Positions 1 through 6,800 of a stretch of 6,800 nt of DNA are shown here, piece after piece. Position 1 is the first letter of the stretch, and every line of letters starts with the position of its first letter. The stretch is from Victivallales bacterium (GTDB lineage: Bacteria > Verrucomicrobiota > Lentisphaeria > Oligosphaerales > Oligosphaeraceae), in assembly GCA_017615955.1 (NCBI GenBank), contig JAFZZD010000264.1, forward strand, positions 1-6,800, written 5' to 3'. Below the pieces are notes generated by a model. The model was not told the origin of the DNA and did not search any database. It worked only from the letters and a program-made list of their open reading frames with translations. Both the position numbers and the translations under genes were made by a program.

Positions 1-14
1 CACATAAACTTTGC

Positions 15-1187
15 TTATTCAAGTGTGAATGTGAATTCGCTTAGTTCGTCATGCTTCCAGGCCAGATGGCGTGTGGATGGCGAGATGGCGAACAGTGGCG
101 AGAATGTGCGCGCCTTGACAGTTTTTTTGTCGGGCATGAACTCAAGAAGCCTGAGCCAGCCGTCGCCTCCGCTGCCATGGAAGCCGCCGCCGATGGCCTG
201 TGTGTTGAAAGCCATCTGCGCCACGCTCTTGCCGGCGATGTTCTTGTCCATGGAGAAGGCAATGCCTCTTTCCCATTTGTCAGGTGCTGCGATGTGCCCG
301 CAGATGACCATGCGAATGTTCTTGGCTGGATAGACCAGTTTCTGGAAGATGGCTTCGCCTGCGTTGCCGCCAAGTTCGTTGAGCTTGTACTTTTCCTTTT
401 CGAGGCGCTTGCCAGTCCAGGCAAGGTATGAGTGTGTCAGAATGATGCCGATATGATCTGCGAAGCGTGGCTCGTCCACCAGTTTCTTTGCCCAGGCAAG
501 CACATTGTCCCTTGGGGCAAATTCCAGTGTGATGATGAGGAATTTGCGGTTGTCGGGTTCTGGCGCAATGAATTCATATGCGGAATTCTCCAGTGTGGTC
601 TTGTCAAATGCATTGTATGCACAGGCTACCAGATGCTCCCGTGTTTGAGGGTTGCGGTCCGTTGGAAAATAGTCATTGTAGAATGAATTGCGGTTTTCCG
701 ATGACATGTGGCCATAGTCGTGGTTGCCCGTGCATAGAACGTACGGCACCCTTCCGTCCAGTCTTTCCATCAACCTGGAGAATGCCCTCCATTGTTCAGC
801 GCCAATTAGCGAGTACATGTCCGGATGTGGTCTGTCCTGGTCGTTGCGGAAAACCAGATCACCAGTGAAAAGGACCTGCTGGATACGCAGAGTCCTGACG
901 TAGTCCACAATCCAGGCGTTCATTATATCCAGGATACCATGGTTGCGAGGGCGTTCAACGTATGCCTGCACGTCAGGCACAACCACCATTGTCCAGGACG
1001 CGGGATTTTCCAGAGCAGGGGGCTGGTATGCAAGTGGCTTTCCCTTCTTCAATGGCTCTGTAGTTGCCGTAATGGTAACCGTAGTTGGCTTTGCCGCCGG
1101 CTGTTGGGCCGGTTGAGCTTGCTGGGCCTGTTGAGCGAAAATTCCTGTGGCCAATGCCACTGCAAACAATGCAAATAGTCTTTTCAT
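15..1187 (-). CDS. Secreted calcineurin-like metallophosphoesterase, PDxQ type
   Basis: This 390-residue protein has a signal peptide (MKRLF, then a hydrophobic core, likely cut after GIFA at residue 18) and then a low-complexity Gln/Ala/Pro linker at 19-32. The catalytic fold of binuclear metallophosphoesterases follows: VVVPDVQAY at 68-76 (Asp72 and Gln74, where most members have DxH), FTGDLVFRND at 107-116, CTGNHDYG at 152-159 (GNHD), ILTHSY at 249-254 (His252), and ICGHIAAP at 295-302 (His298). The last motif is normally GHxH; the second His is Ala here. FNTQAIGGG at 327-335 and GGDGWLRLLEF at 340-350 close the domain. The PDxQ form occurs in a bacterial subgroup that I recognise from memory. 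The substrate is unknown; an exported phosphoesterase may act on phosphate esters outside the cytoplasm. AAGGAG 6 bases before the ATG fixes the start, 19 bases after pyrC. Whether other genes follow is not visible. Confidence 0.88.
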   Translation of the reverse strand: MKRLFALFAVALATGIFAQQAQQAQPAQQPAAKPTTVTITATTEPLKKGKPLAYQPPALENPASWTMVVVPDVQAYVERPRNHGILDIMNAWIVDYVRTLRIQQVLFTGDLVFRNDQDRPHPDMYSLIGAEQWRAFSRLMERLDGRVPYVLCTGNHDYGHMSSENRNSFYNDYFPTDRNPQTREHLVACAYNAFDKTTLENSAYEFIAPEPDNRKFLIITLEFAPRDNVLAWAKKLVDEPRFADHIGIILTHSYLAWTGKRLEKEKYKLNELGGNAGEAIFQKLVYPAKNIRMVICGHIAAPDKWERGIAFSMDKNIAGKSVAQMAFNTQAIGGGFHGSGGDGWLRLLEFMPDKKTVKARTFSPLFAISPSTRHLAWKHDELSEFTFTLE

Positions 1188-1193
1188 TGATTA

Positions 1194-1199
1194 CTCCTT
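1194..1199 (-). promoter_or_regulatory. Ribosome binding site of the metallophosphoesterase
   Basis: AAGGAG on the minus strand ends 6 bases before the ATG at 1187, inside the 19-base gap after pyrC. The spacing is identical to that of the 698-residue protein, which supports both starts. Confidence 0.8.
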
Positions 1200-1206
1200 G
1201 TTTTGA

Positions 1207-2472
1207 TTAAAAACTACTATTGGGTATTCCATTAAGAATCGAGTATGCCTTTCCTTTGCAGCACCAGCCCTGGTACGGGCAGTTGCACCCCTTGGAAAGA
1301 AAGTCCGATGTGTTCACTACATAGTCCTGCTCCAAATCCAGCAATGTAATGTCAGCTCTTTCACCGTAATTGATGGCACCTAGCGGGAGGCTGAGCAATT
1401 CTCTTGGACCTGCTGTGAACAGGGACACAAGTTTTGGCAGAGTGATAAGCCCCTTGCCATAAAGCTCCGTTAGGCAAAGCGAAATGGCCACCTCGATGCC
1501 CACGATGCCGAAGGGCGCGTTTTCCATGCCTTTTGCCTTTTCCTGCTGGGTGTGTGGCGCATGGTCCGTGGCGATTATGGAGATTGTGCCGTCGCCAATT
1601 GCCTCAATGAGGGCCTGCCTGTCCTCTTCCTCGCGCAATGGCGGTGCCATTTTTGCATTTGGACCGAAGTCTTCCACCGCCTTGTCTGTCAGCAGCAGGT
1701 GATGTGGCGTTGCCTCTCCGGAAACGGGAATGCCCATTGCTTTCGCTCTGCGCAGCATGGCAATGCTTCCCTTGGAACTAAGGTGCTGGAGATGCAGTCG
1801 GCATCCTGTTTCAGCCGCCAGCATGATGTCCCTGGCGACGATGAGTTCCTCTGCCGAGCGGGGCTGTCCCTTGAAGCCCAGACGTTTTGCGCACTCGCCT
1901 GCGTGCATTACGCCACCTGCGGAAAGGGACTTGTCCTCGCAATGGTCTATGACAGGGATGTTGAGCGTTGCCGCCTTTTCCATAATCTGTCGCATAAGAC
2001 CAGCCTGCTGCGGCGTGCTGCCGTCATCGGAAAAGGCGGGGACGCCAGCTTTCGCCAATGCCTCCAGGTCTGCCATTTCCTGACCGTCCCGTCCTTTTGT
2101 AAGGCAGGCTGACTGGTAAACCCGAACGGGCGCGGAGGCAGCTCTTTGCATTATTTCCGCGATGCGCTCGGGCGTGTCCATGGGAGGCGTTGTATTTGGC
2201 ATGGCCAGAATGGAAGTAAAGCCTCCCGCAGCAGCGGCGGCTGTGCCTGTTTCCAGCGTTTCCTTGTGCAATTGGCCTGGATCCCTCAGGTGCACATGCA
2301 CATCAGTAAATCCAGGGCACAGTACCTTGCCTGACACATTGACGATAGCAGGCTCGACGAGTTCATCAGGCTTGGCAAACACTCCATTGTGCACAGCGAT
2401 GTCGCGAATCTCATCAATGCCGTTTACGGGGTCGATTACATAGGCGCCCTTGTAAAGAAAATCCATTGGCAT
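1207..2472 (-). CDS. pyrC: Dihydroorotase, class I (de novo pyrimidine synthesis)
   Basis: This cytosolic zinc amidohydrolase interconverts N-carbamoyl-aspartate and dihydroorotate, the third step of UMP synthesis. Its 421 residues are normal for class I. Visible signatures are DVHVHLRDPG at 57-66 (metal ligands His59 and His61, substrate Arg63), MPNTTP at 91-96, AFSDDG at 146-151 (class I enzymes use an Asp here in place of a carbamylated Lys), IDHCED at 175-180 (His177), LQHLSS at 228-233 (His230), GEATPHH at 252-258, and ATDHAPH at 301-307 (Asp303, catalytic). All expected ligands are present, so the enzyme should be active. The first ATG is preferred because AAGGA lies 10 bases upstream; a second in-frame ATG two codons later would be 16 bases away. 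The C-terminal region, usually NTPF-x-G-like, reads KGCNCPYQGWCCKGK (394-408) with four cysteines. No pyrB is in the window. The gene is also called pyrC in bacteria with this class. Confidence 0.96.
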   Translation of the reverse strand: MPMDFLYKGAYVIDPVNGIDEIRDIAVHNGVFAKPDELVEPAIVNVSGKVLCPGFTDVHVHLRDPGQLHKETLETGTAAAAAGGFTSILAMPNTTPPMDTPERIAEIMQRAASAPVRVYQSACLTKGRDGQEMADLEALAKAGVPAFSDDGSTPQQAGLMRQIMEKAATLNIPVIDHCEDKSLSAGGVMHAGECAKRLGFKGQPRSAEELIVARDIMLAAETGCRLHLQHLSSKGSIAMLRRAKAMGIPVSGEATPHHLLLTDKAVEDFGPNAKMAPPLREEEDRQALIEAIGDGTISIIATDHAPHTQQEKAKGMENAPFGIVGIEVAISLCLTELYGKGLITLPKLVSLFTAGPRELLSLPLGAINYGERADITLLDLEQDYVVNTSDFLSKGCNCPYQGWCCKGKAYSILNGIPNSSF

Positions 2473-2477
2473 AATGG

Positions 2478-4574
2478 CTATTTCCTTCTTGATTGCTTGG
2501 GCATGACGCGTCCCTTCTTGGACTGCACCTTGCTGAATGTGCCCATGTAGTTCCTTGACACCACTGAATCCATGCCGTTCTGGGTGAAGACTGGTACGAC
2601 TTGAAGTACGCCTGGATGTACGTCGGAGGCGGCTCTTGCCTTGGCGACATCAAACTTTCTTGGTGGAAGAACCAGCTTTTCACGCTCCTGTGCAAAGCCA
2701 ACCAGCGCCATGATCTGGGAGGCCTGTCCTTCAAGATTGAAGGAATATTCCTCCATATTGTCCCTGAACAGGCCTCTGTACAATATAGGCGAGGGCAGGG
2801 CGGATGATGCGGCATTGTCCATGTATCCCTGAAGATGGAAAATCAGCATTGGCCGCATGTTGGTGACGCGTTCTGTGGCCAGGCCTTCCTTCTCTGTGTC
2901 ATGGAGCCAGTGCGACATAGCGGTAAGAGCCCAGGTCCTTCTTGCGGTGAATGTGTAACCTGGCGACAGGCGCACTGCCCCGTACATGTCTGGATAGAGC
3001 GGTGTGATGTCGTATGCCTCCGCCGCGTATGCGAAGCGGATGGCCTTGATTGTCAACTTTCTGTCTTCCTGGTTGGCGGCAGGCAGCGCCTCCAGTACCC
3101 ATGGGGATATTGACAGTGTCTCAATTGGCTGCTTGTCGCACTTGTCAAGCACTGAAGCCATGATGGTCTTTGCCTTCTCCGGATATTTTCCGTGTATTGC
3201 CAATGCTGTGAGCGCCGCGTCTTCAAAGGAGGCGAAAGTATCCTCGTCGGTGAACAGCTTTCCACTGGGCAGAAAGCGGGCATCCAGCACCAGACCATCG
3301 CTTTCAACTTGATTTGCAAGATAATCCGCCAGTCTTTCGGCGATTAGTTTCGGGGCAGGGCGCTTGTCGTCAGCCGAATAATGCAGGCCCTGCTTAGCCA
3401 TTTCGTCCATTGCCAAAGCCAGCAATGCATTTGTTCTGACGGTGGTGATGGTCCTTGGAACTTGTGCCGCAGTTTCTGGTAGTGGCTCGCCTTCCTTCAC
3501 TGCCAATTGCCTTTTGCCTGGCCCAACGGCGGCAAGTGCCTTGATCAGCGGGCGCAGGACATTGATTGCGGCCTTTGTGGCATTGGGATTTGGCCTTGCC
3601 GCATTCAGCCTTAGGAGCGCGATGGCTGTTTCCAGTCTGACATCGAAATCCTCTGTCTCCTTTTTGCCGGAGAAGTACCATATCGGGAAGGGCTTATTCA
3701 GTTTTCCATCAGGCTGAATGATTTGGTTCAGCCTGTCGGCACAGGCGCTTGCCAAATCCAGGCATTGCTCCGGTGCCGGCGCTTCATACAGCATCCTATG
3801 CCCTCTGTAAAGCCTGGTGCTGCCCTGCGCGTCCGCATAGAATGTATCTGTTTCAAAAAGGCTGATGGGCAAGGTGCTTTCAGTTTTTGCAGTGAGATTC
3901 ATCCAGTCCTTCAGCGCACCCCAGTTGTATGCCTCTGAGATGATGTCGCAAATCTGTCCTGTATTGAGAGTACGGTTTTGATTGAGAAGGCAGCGACCGG
4001 TGATTTGTTCAGGCGTAAAGGCAAAGCCCAACGAGGGCGGAAATGCGATGCCGCAGAGGCTTGTCATGGCCACATGTGAACGTGGCAGTGAAAATTGGGG
4101 CACATTCTGCACGAACTGCACCACGTCCAGTCGCAGCCAGTCCCATGCATCAGGATTCTTCATTCTTTCATGCCACTCCGGGGACACTGTGCGCTTCTCG
4201 CGTCTGGCGTCATCAATGGTGGCCTTGCAAAGCTTTACCGTTTCACGAGCGAATACGGGTTCGTTGGACTGCAGGATTTCCACTGCGGTCTTGAAAGCCG
4301 CCTGGAACGTGACGCCGGTTCCGTAATAAGTCCTGCCAGGCCATTTGTCACCGCCTATTGTTATAAATACCACCCGCGGCATTGCCTCCTGCGGCGCCAG
4401 CTTTGCAATATCCTCCAGTTTTTTATTGTTTTTCAATGCAAGGCGCAAGTCCACTGCCAACTGTTCCAGTTGCTTTGACGGGATCTTGCTGGGGCGTCTG
4501 ACATGGTCAAACCAAGCTTGCGAATAGGCGCAGCATACGAAGGACAGCCAAATAACAGTAAACAAAACACGCAT
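2478..4574 (-). CDS. Secreted 698-residue protein of unknown function, probably largely alpha-helical
   Basis: I do not recognise this gene with confidence. The start at 4574 is chosen because AAGGAG sits 6 bases upstream and the product then opens with a clean signal peptide: residues 1-18, hydrophobic MRVLFTVIWLSFVCC and a likely cut after AYS. A frame-compatible ATG at 4640 would add 22 polar residues and overlap the preceding gene, so it is rejected. An N-terminal alpha/beta segment (about 66-155) contains RVVFITIGGDKWPG, YYGTGVTFQAAF and DWLRLDVVQFV. From about 205 to 635 the protein shows repeated amphipathic helices, with DG turns at 289-290 and 426-427, TNALLALAMDEM at 381-392, FEDAALTALAIHGKYP at 450-465, DMYGAV at 529-534 and ARRTWALTAMSHWL at 544-557. 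This spacing resembles an alpha/alpha toroid, as in glycosidases, lyases or terpene-cyclase-like folds, but that is inference. No catalytic motif is evident. The C terminus is strongly basic (683-698). The gene lies between a binding protein and pyrC and is probably co-transcribed with them. Confidence 0.8.
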   Translation of the reverse strand: MRVLFTVIWLSFVCCAYSQAWFDHVRRPSKIPSKQLEQLAVDLRLALKNNKKLEDIAKLAPQEAMPRVVFITIGGDKWPGRTYYGTGVTFQAAFKTAVEILQSNEPVFARETVKLCKATIDDARREKRTVSPEWHERMKNPDAWDWLRLDVVQFVQNVPQFSLPRSHVAMTSLCGIAFPPSLGFAFTPEQITGRCLLNQNRTLNTGQICDIISEAYNWGALKDWMNLTAKTESTLPISLFETDTFYADAQGSTRLYRGHRMLYEAPAPEQCLDLASACADRLNQIIQPDGKLNKPFPIWYFSGKKETEDFDVRLETAIALLRLNAARPNPNATKAAINVLRPLIKALAAVGPGKRQLAVKEGEPLPETAAQVPRTITTVRTNALLALAMDEMAKQGLHYSADDKRPAPKLIAERLADYLANQVESDGLVLDARFLPSGKLFTDEDTFASFEDAALTALAIHGKYPEKAKTIMASVLDKCDKQPIETLSISPWVLEALPAANQEDRKLTIKAIRFAYAAEAYDITPLYPDMYGAVRLSPGYTFTARRTWALTAMSHWLHDTEKEGLATERVTNMRPMLIFHLQGYMDNAASSALPSPILYRGLFRDNMEEYSFNLEGQASQIMALVGFAQEREKLVLPPRKFDVAKARAASDVHPGVLQVVPVFTQNGMDSVVSRNYMGTFSKVQSKKGRVMPKQSRRK
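2483..2487 (-). promoter_or_regulatory. Ribosome binding site of pyrC, inside the upstream gene
   Basis: AAGGA on the minus strand lies within the last codons of the 698-residue protein gene, 10 bases before the pyrC ATG at 2472. This placement suggests that pyrC translation is coupled to that of the upstream gene. Confidence 0.6.
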
Positions 4575-4620
4575 TATTTTCTCCTTGATGTTGATATTTG
4601 GATAGTATAAAGCGCACTTG
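4575..4620. other. 46-base intergenic gap, the largest in the window
   Basis: It separates the solute-binding protein from the 698-residue protein. It holds the AAGGAG site and, on the minus strand, a TATACT hexamer at 4604-4609 that resembles a -10 box. No convincing -35 box sits 16-18 bases upstream, so an internal promoter is possible but unproven. Confidence 0.35.
4581..4586 (-). promoter_or_regulatory. Ribosome binding site of the 698-residue secreted protein
   Basis: AAGGAG on the minus strand lies 6 bases before the ATG at 4574. It decides the start: the longer frame beginning at 4640 has no such site and would add 22 polar residues ahead of the signal peptide. Confidence 0.8.
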
Positions 4621-6216
4621 TTACTTGCCTTGCTTGGCAAGAACAGTTGCCTTTAAGTAGTTCTGCCTGAAGAACTGCGCCCACTCGCGAATGGCGACTG
4701 CCTGGTTTTCCGAACCGTCCAGACGTTTTGCCTGCTCCCTTGCCTCTGCATGTCTGAATGGCAGCTGGGTGAATGCGTCCATGGCCTCGGGGCATTTTTC
4801 TGGGCCTCCAGCAAGTATGATTGCCTGCCATGCCTCCTTCAATTCCAGTTCGGAATCGATCAGCATGGTGCGTATCAGGTTTCTCAATAAGTCGAAAAGA
4901 GGCGCGGTCCAGGCTGCCTGGTACTGGAATTGGCTGGCAAGCTCCAATGGCTTTGCCTCTGGAGAGGTCATGAACTTGCGTTCTTCCGGCGTGTAAAGAT
5001 CGCTTCGTATGGGAAGCCTGTTCAGTGCGTATTTCACGGGGCCGCCAGGCGCGCCAACATTTCTGTTCCAGAGCCGCTGTCCCTCCTTGCTCATGATGAA
5101 GTCAATGAAAATCTCGGCACGTTCCCTGTTTGGTGCGCCGCGGAAAAGTGAAATCGGGTCAGCTGATGAGGAAGAACCCGCCTTTGGCGTCACATAGACC
5201 ATGGTCTTCCTTCCCACATGCTCCTCTTCCCAAAGTGCCTGAGAGCGTCCGTAGAAGTCTATGCAAAGCCCGGCGGCAATCTGGCCATTGGCGCAGTCAA
5301 CTGGCACCTTGCTGGCGGAGAATGTCATGTATATGGAATTCCCGCCGATTTTCTTCAGCAGCGTCATGGCGTCCTGCCATGCCTTGTCCAGACTGTCCTG
5401 GCTTGTGTCATTGCCGCAGGACTTCTTCATCTGCCACTGCACCAGCATTTCAAAGCACTTGTTGATGGAGCCGCTTTTCGTGGGGTCAGCCAGCCCGATG
5501 GTGCCCAGGAGACGTGCGTCCGCCAGGTCGCCCCAAGTTGAGATGGGGGGATTTTCAACTGGATTGGAAACATCATAGCCCAGTGCCTCAAGCCTGTCCA
5601 GATTGATGCAGATGCCGAAGGAGGAGAAGCATGTGCCGTAATACCTGTCGTTCTTGTCATACCAGATCTCGCCGCCGCCACCCTGCATTAGCACTGGATT
5701 GTCGCCGCTGAACAATTCAGGATGCCGTTCTCGCAGACCGCAAGGCACCACAGTGCCTAGGTTGGCCTGTTTGTTGGCGTCGTACTGGCCGCCACCGAAG
5801 AACAGGTCTATGCCAATGCCGATATTGGAAGCAAGATATGTCCTGCGGGCCTCGTTTTCCTCTGGCTTGACACGAGGATTCAGGAAGGCATTCTCCACTT
5901 CCTTTGTCCATTCCTTGCCCAGCTCGTTCACCCAGTGGTTCTTGAAGTTTGCGGTGACTGAGGCGTTTATGTATCTTGCGATTTCGCTGGTGCCGCCAAT
6001 GCTGCGCCAGTCAAGGCATATTTTCTTGCCGGTTTTTGCCAGATAGTGCTTTCTGAATGCCTGTTCTATTTCGTAGCGGAGTGATTCATTATGCGCTGAA
6101 ATGATTACCAGTTGCTCTGCCGATGTGTCCAGGGCCTCGGCGGGTTTCCTGAGAAGGATAGGCACTGCTATGATAAGTGCCAAGGGCAGGATTGAGATGA
6201 CTATTCGCTTAAGCAT
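4621..6216 (-). CDS. ABC-transporter periplasmic substrate-binding protein, iron(III)/family-1 type
   Basis: This 531-residue protein starts with a basic, hydrophobic leader (residues 1-22, MLKR then a leucine/isoleucine core). It has no lipobox cysteine and no obvious signal-peptidase site, so it is either exported or anchored by its N terminus. The mature part looks like a two-lobed periplasmic binding protein. It shows LVIISAHNE at 36-44, DWRSIGGTSEIAR at 69-81, DLFFGGG at 137-143, GLADPTKSGS at 241-250 (typical of the ferric and small-anion branch), NGQIAAGLCIDFYG at 310-323, and FIDFIMSKEGQRLW at 370-383. At 531 residues it is longer than the common 330-450 of the class; the extra length is largely an alpha-rich C terminus. 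No permease or ATPase gene is in the window, so the ligand cannot be assigned; iron is only a family-level guess. The start overlaps the protease gene and no Shine-Dalgarno is visible, consistent with translation coupled to the upstream gene. Confidence 0.88.
   Translation of the reverse strand: MLKRIVISILPLALIIAVPILLRKPAEALDTSAEQLVIISAHNESLRYEIEQAFRKHYLAKTGKKICLDWRSIGGTSEIARYINASVTANFKNHWVNELGKEWTKEVENAFLNPRVKPEENEARRTYLASNIGIGIDLFFGGGQYDANKQANLGTVVPCGLRERHPELFSGDNPVLMQGGGGEIWYDKNDRYYGTCFSSFGICINLDRLEALGYDVSNPVENPPISTWGDLADARLLGTIGLADPTKSGSINKCFEMLVQWQMKKSCGNDTSQDSLDKAWQDAMTLLKKIGGNSIYMTFSASKVPVDCANGQIAAGLCIDFYGRSQALWEEEHVGRKTMVYVTPKAGSSSSADPISLFRGAPNRERAEIFIDFIMSKEGQRLWNRNVGAPGGPVKYALNRLPIRSDLYTPEERKFMTSPEAKPLELASQFQYQAAWTAPLFDLLRNLIRTMLIDSELELKEAWQAIILAGGPEKCPEAMDAFTQLPFRHAEAREQAKRLDGSENQAVAIREWAQFFRQNYLKATVLAKQGK
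4624..4641. repeat. Perfect 6-bp inverted repeat with 6-base loop at the end of the binding-protein gene
   Basis: CTTGCC and GGCAAG flank TTGCTT, directly before the stop codon of the solute-binding gene. In the transcript it can form a short hairpin. No U-run follows, so it is not an intrinsic terminator; it may affect RNA stability or expression ratios in the operon, or be chance. Confidence 0.3.
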
Positions 6217-6800
6217 TTTACAAAGGGTTGATTGACCAGATGGAAGATTATTTCCTGAATGCTGAAGAAAATATTGGCCACTGGAGTGGCCCAGAGCAGG
6301 AGAATTGCAGTGAATGTGATGATGTTCCTCTTCGTGAAGTCCAGGTTTCGTACTGGCGCAAAGAAGGACTCCAGTATTGTCCAGCCGTCAAGCCCCGGGA
6401 TAGGCATGAGATTCAGGACTATGAGCAGGCAGTTGACACGGCAGGCAATTATGAGGAATTTAATGTATATGGCGAATATTTTGTGTCCCAGGGCATTGGT
6501 CATGAACTGCAGGCACAGGAATGTGAGGAATGCGAAAACAAATGCCAGAAAGGCATTGAGGATTGGTCCCGCAATGCCGATGACGGCGCCTTTGCGGTAT
6601 GACTTCAGCATGTCGGTGCGTATGGGCGGCAGTCCCCAGATTATTCCGAATATCGCCAGGCATATCAGCGCAATCTTGTCGTATATCTCCAGTGGATTAA
6701 GGGTGAATGTGCCTCTGACAAGAGCCTGCGCCTCCCTCAGCTTATATGTGACTTTGGTGTGAACATATTCATGAAGGGTGGAGGAGAACAGCATCGCCAG
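6201..6800 (-). CDS. M50-family site-2 protease, integral membrane (5' end outside window)
   Basis: This is the C-terminal 199 residues of an intramembrane zinc metalloprotease; the frame is open to base 6800, so the start lies outside. Numbering from the window edge, HEYVH at 10-14 is the HExxH zinc motif (ligands His10 and His14, catalytic Glu11). NLMPIPGLDG at 130-139 is the second family signature, with Asp138 as the expected third zinc ligand. Between them, TLNPLEIYD (33-41) and IAGPILNAF (76-84) match the short M50 proteins of the YwhC type, which have no PDZ domain. Hydrophobic stretches lie near 43-56, 72-100, 108-132 and 160-188. The active site appears intact. Such proteases cut membrane-spanning segments of substrates, but the substrate here is unknown. 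The stop codon lies inside the next gene (16-base overlap), which suggests coupled translation. The family is confident; the biological role is not. Confidence 0.93.
   Translation of the reverse strand: MAMLFSSTLHEYVHTKVTYKLREAQALVRGTFTLNPLEIYDKIALICLAIFGIIWGLPPIRTDMLKSYRKGAVIGIAGPILNAFLAFVFAFLTFLCLQFMTNALGHKIFAIYIKFLIIACRVNCLLIVLNLMPIPGLDGWTILESFFAPVRNLDFTKRNIITFTAILLLWATPVANIFFSIQEIIFHLVNQPFVKCLSE

Noticed and set aside
25..431. Plus-strand open frames opposite the phosphoesterase
   Set aside because: They overlap a well-supported gene and their translations show no domain or export signal.
1087..1133. Repeat or variable tract encoding the Gln/Ala/Pro stretch of the phosphoesterase
   Set aside because: The codons form only a short imperfect low-complexity linker after a signal peptide, which is common in exported proteins.
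1552..2112. A 186-codon open frame on the plus strand inside pyrC
   Set aside because: It lies wholly opposite a clear dihydroorotase with all its motifs, is rich in Cys, His and Arg, and shows no family motif; it is an antisense shadow.
2899..3102. Minus-strand frames overlapping the 698-residue protein, considered as frameshifted parts of it
   Set aside because: The main frame is continuous from signal peptide to stop with consistent composition, so no frameshift is needed.
4575..4640. Longer N terminus for the 698-residue protein, starting at 4640
   Set aside because: It would put 22 polar residues before the signal peptide, overlap the preceding gene, and ignore the AAGGAG site before the ATG at 4574.
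4624..4641. Intrinsic terminator after the solute-binding protein gene
   Set aside because: The hairpin has only 6 pairs, lies before the stop codon and is followed by no U-run.

Overview
The window is a compact bacterial segment of about 50% GC by eye. All five genes lie on the minus strand and read from right to left. In transcription order they are: an M50 site-2 protease (its start lies beyond base 6800), a periplasmic solute-binding protein of the iron(III)/family-1 type, a 698-residue secreted protein of unknown function, a class I dihydroorotase (pyrC), and a secreted calcineurin-like metallophosphoesterase. No RNA gene, mobile element, CRISPR array or long non-coding stretch is visible. 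Coding sequence covers nearly everything, and the largest gap between genes is 46 bases.

The layout looks like one operon. The protease and the binding protein overlap by 16 bases. The binding protein and the 698-residue protein are 46 bases apart, with a strong AAGGAG site in the gap. The 698-residue protein and pyrC are 5 bases apart, with the pyrC ribosome site inside the upstream gene. pyrC and the phosphoesterase are 19 bases apart, again with AAGGAG. Three of the five products carry an N-terminal export signal or anchor and one is a membrane protease, so the cluster mostly serves the cell envelope. Cytosolic pyrC sits among them, probably as a co-transcribed housekeeping gene.

The organism is a bacterium with classic Shine-Dalgarno use. 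The style of the solute-binding protein (motifs ISAHNE, GGTSEI and DLFFGGG) and of the phosphoesterase (PDVQ in place of DxH) recalls the PVC group: Lentisphaerota, Verrucomicrobiota and Planctomycetota. This is recognition from memory and not a database result, and I hold it only moderately. I found no strong evidence of a new defence or mobile system. The most notable items are the uncharacterised 698-residue secreted protein, altered metal-ligand positions in the phosphoesterase, a cysteine-rich C-terminal segment in the dihydroorotase, and the overlap of the protease gene with the binding-protein gene.
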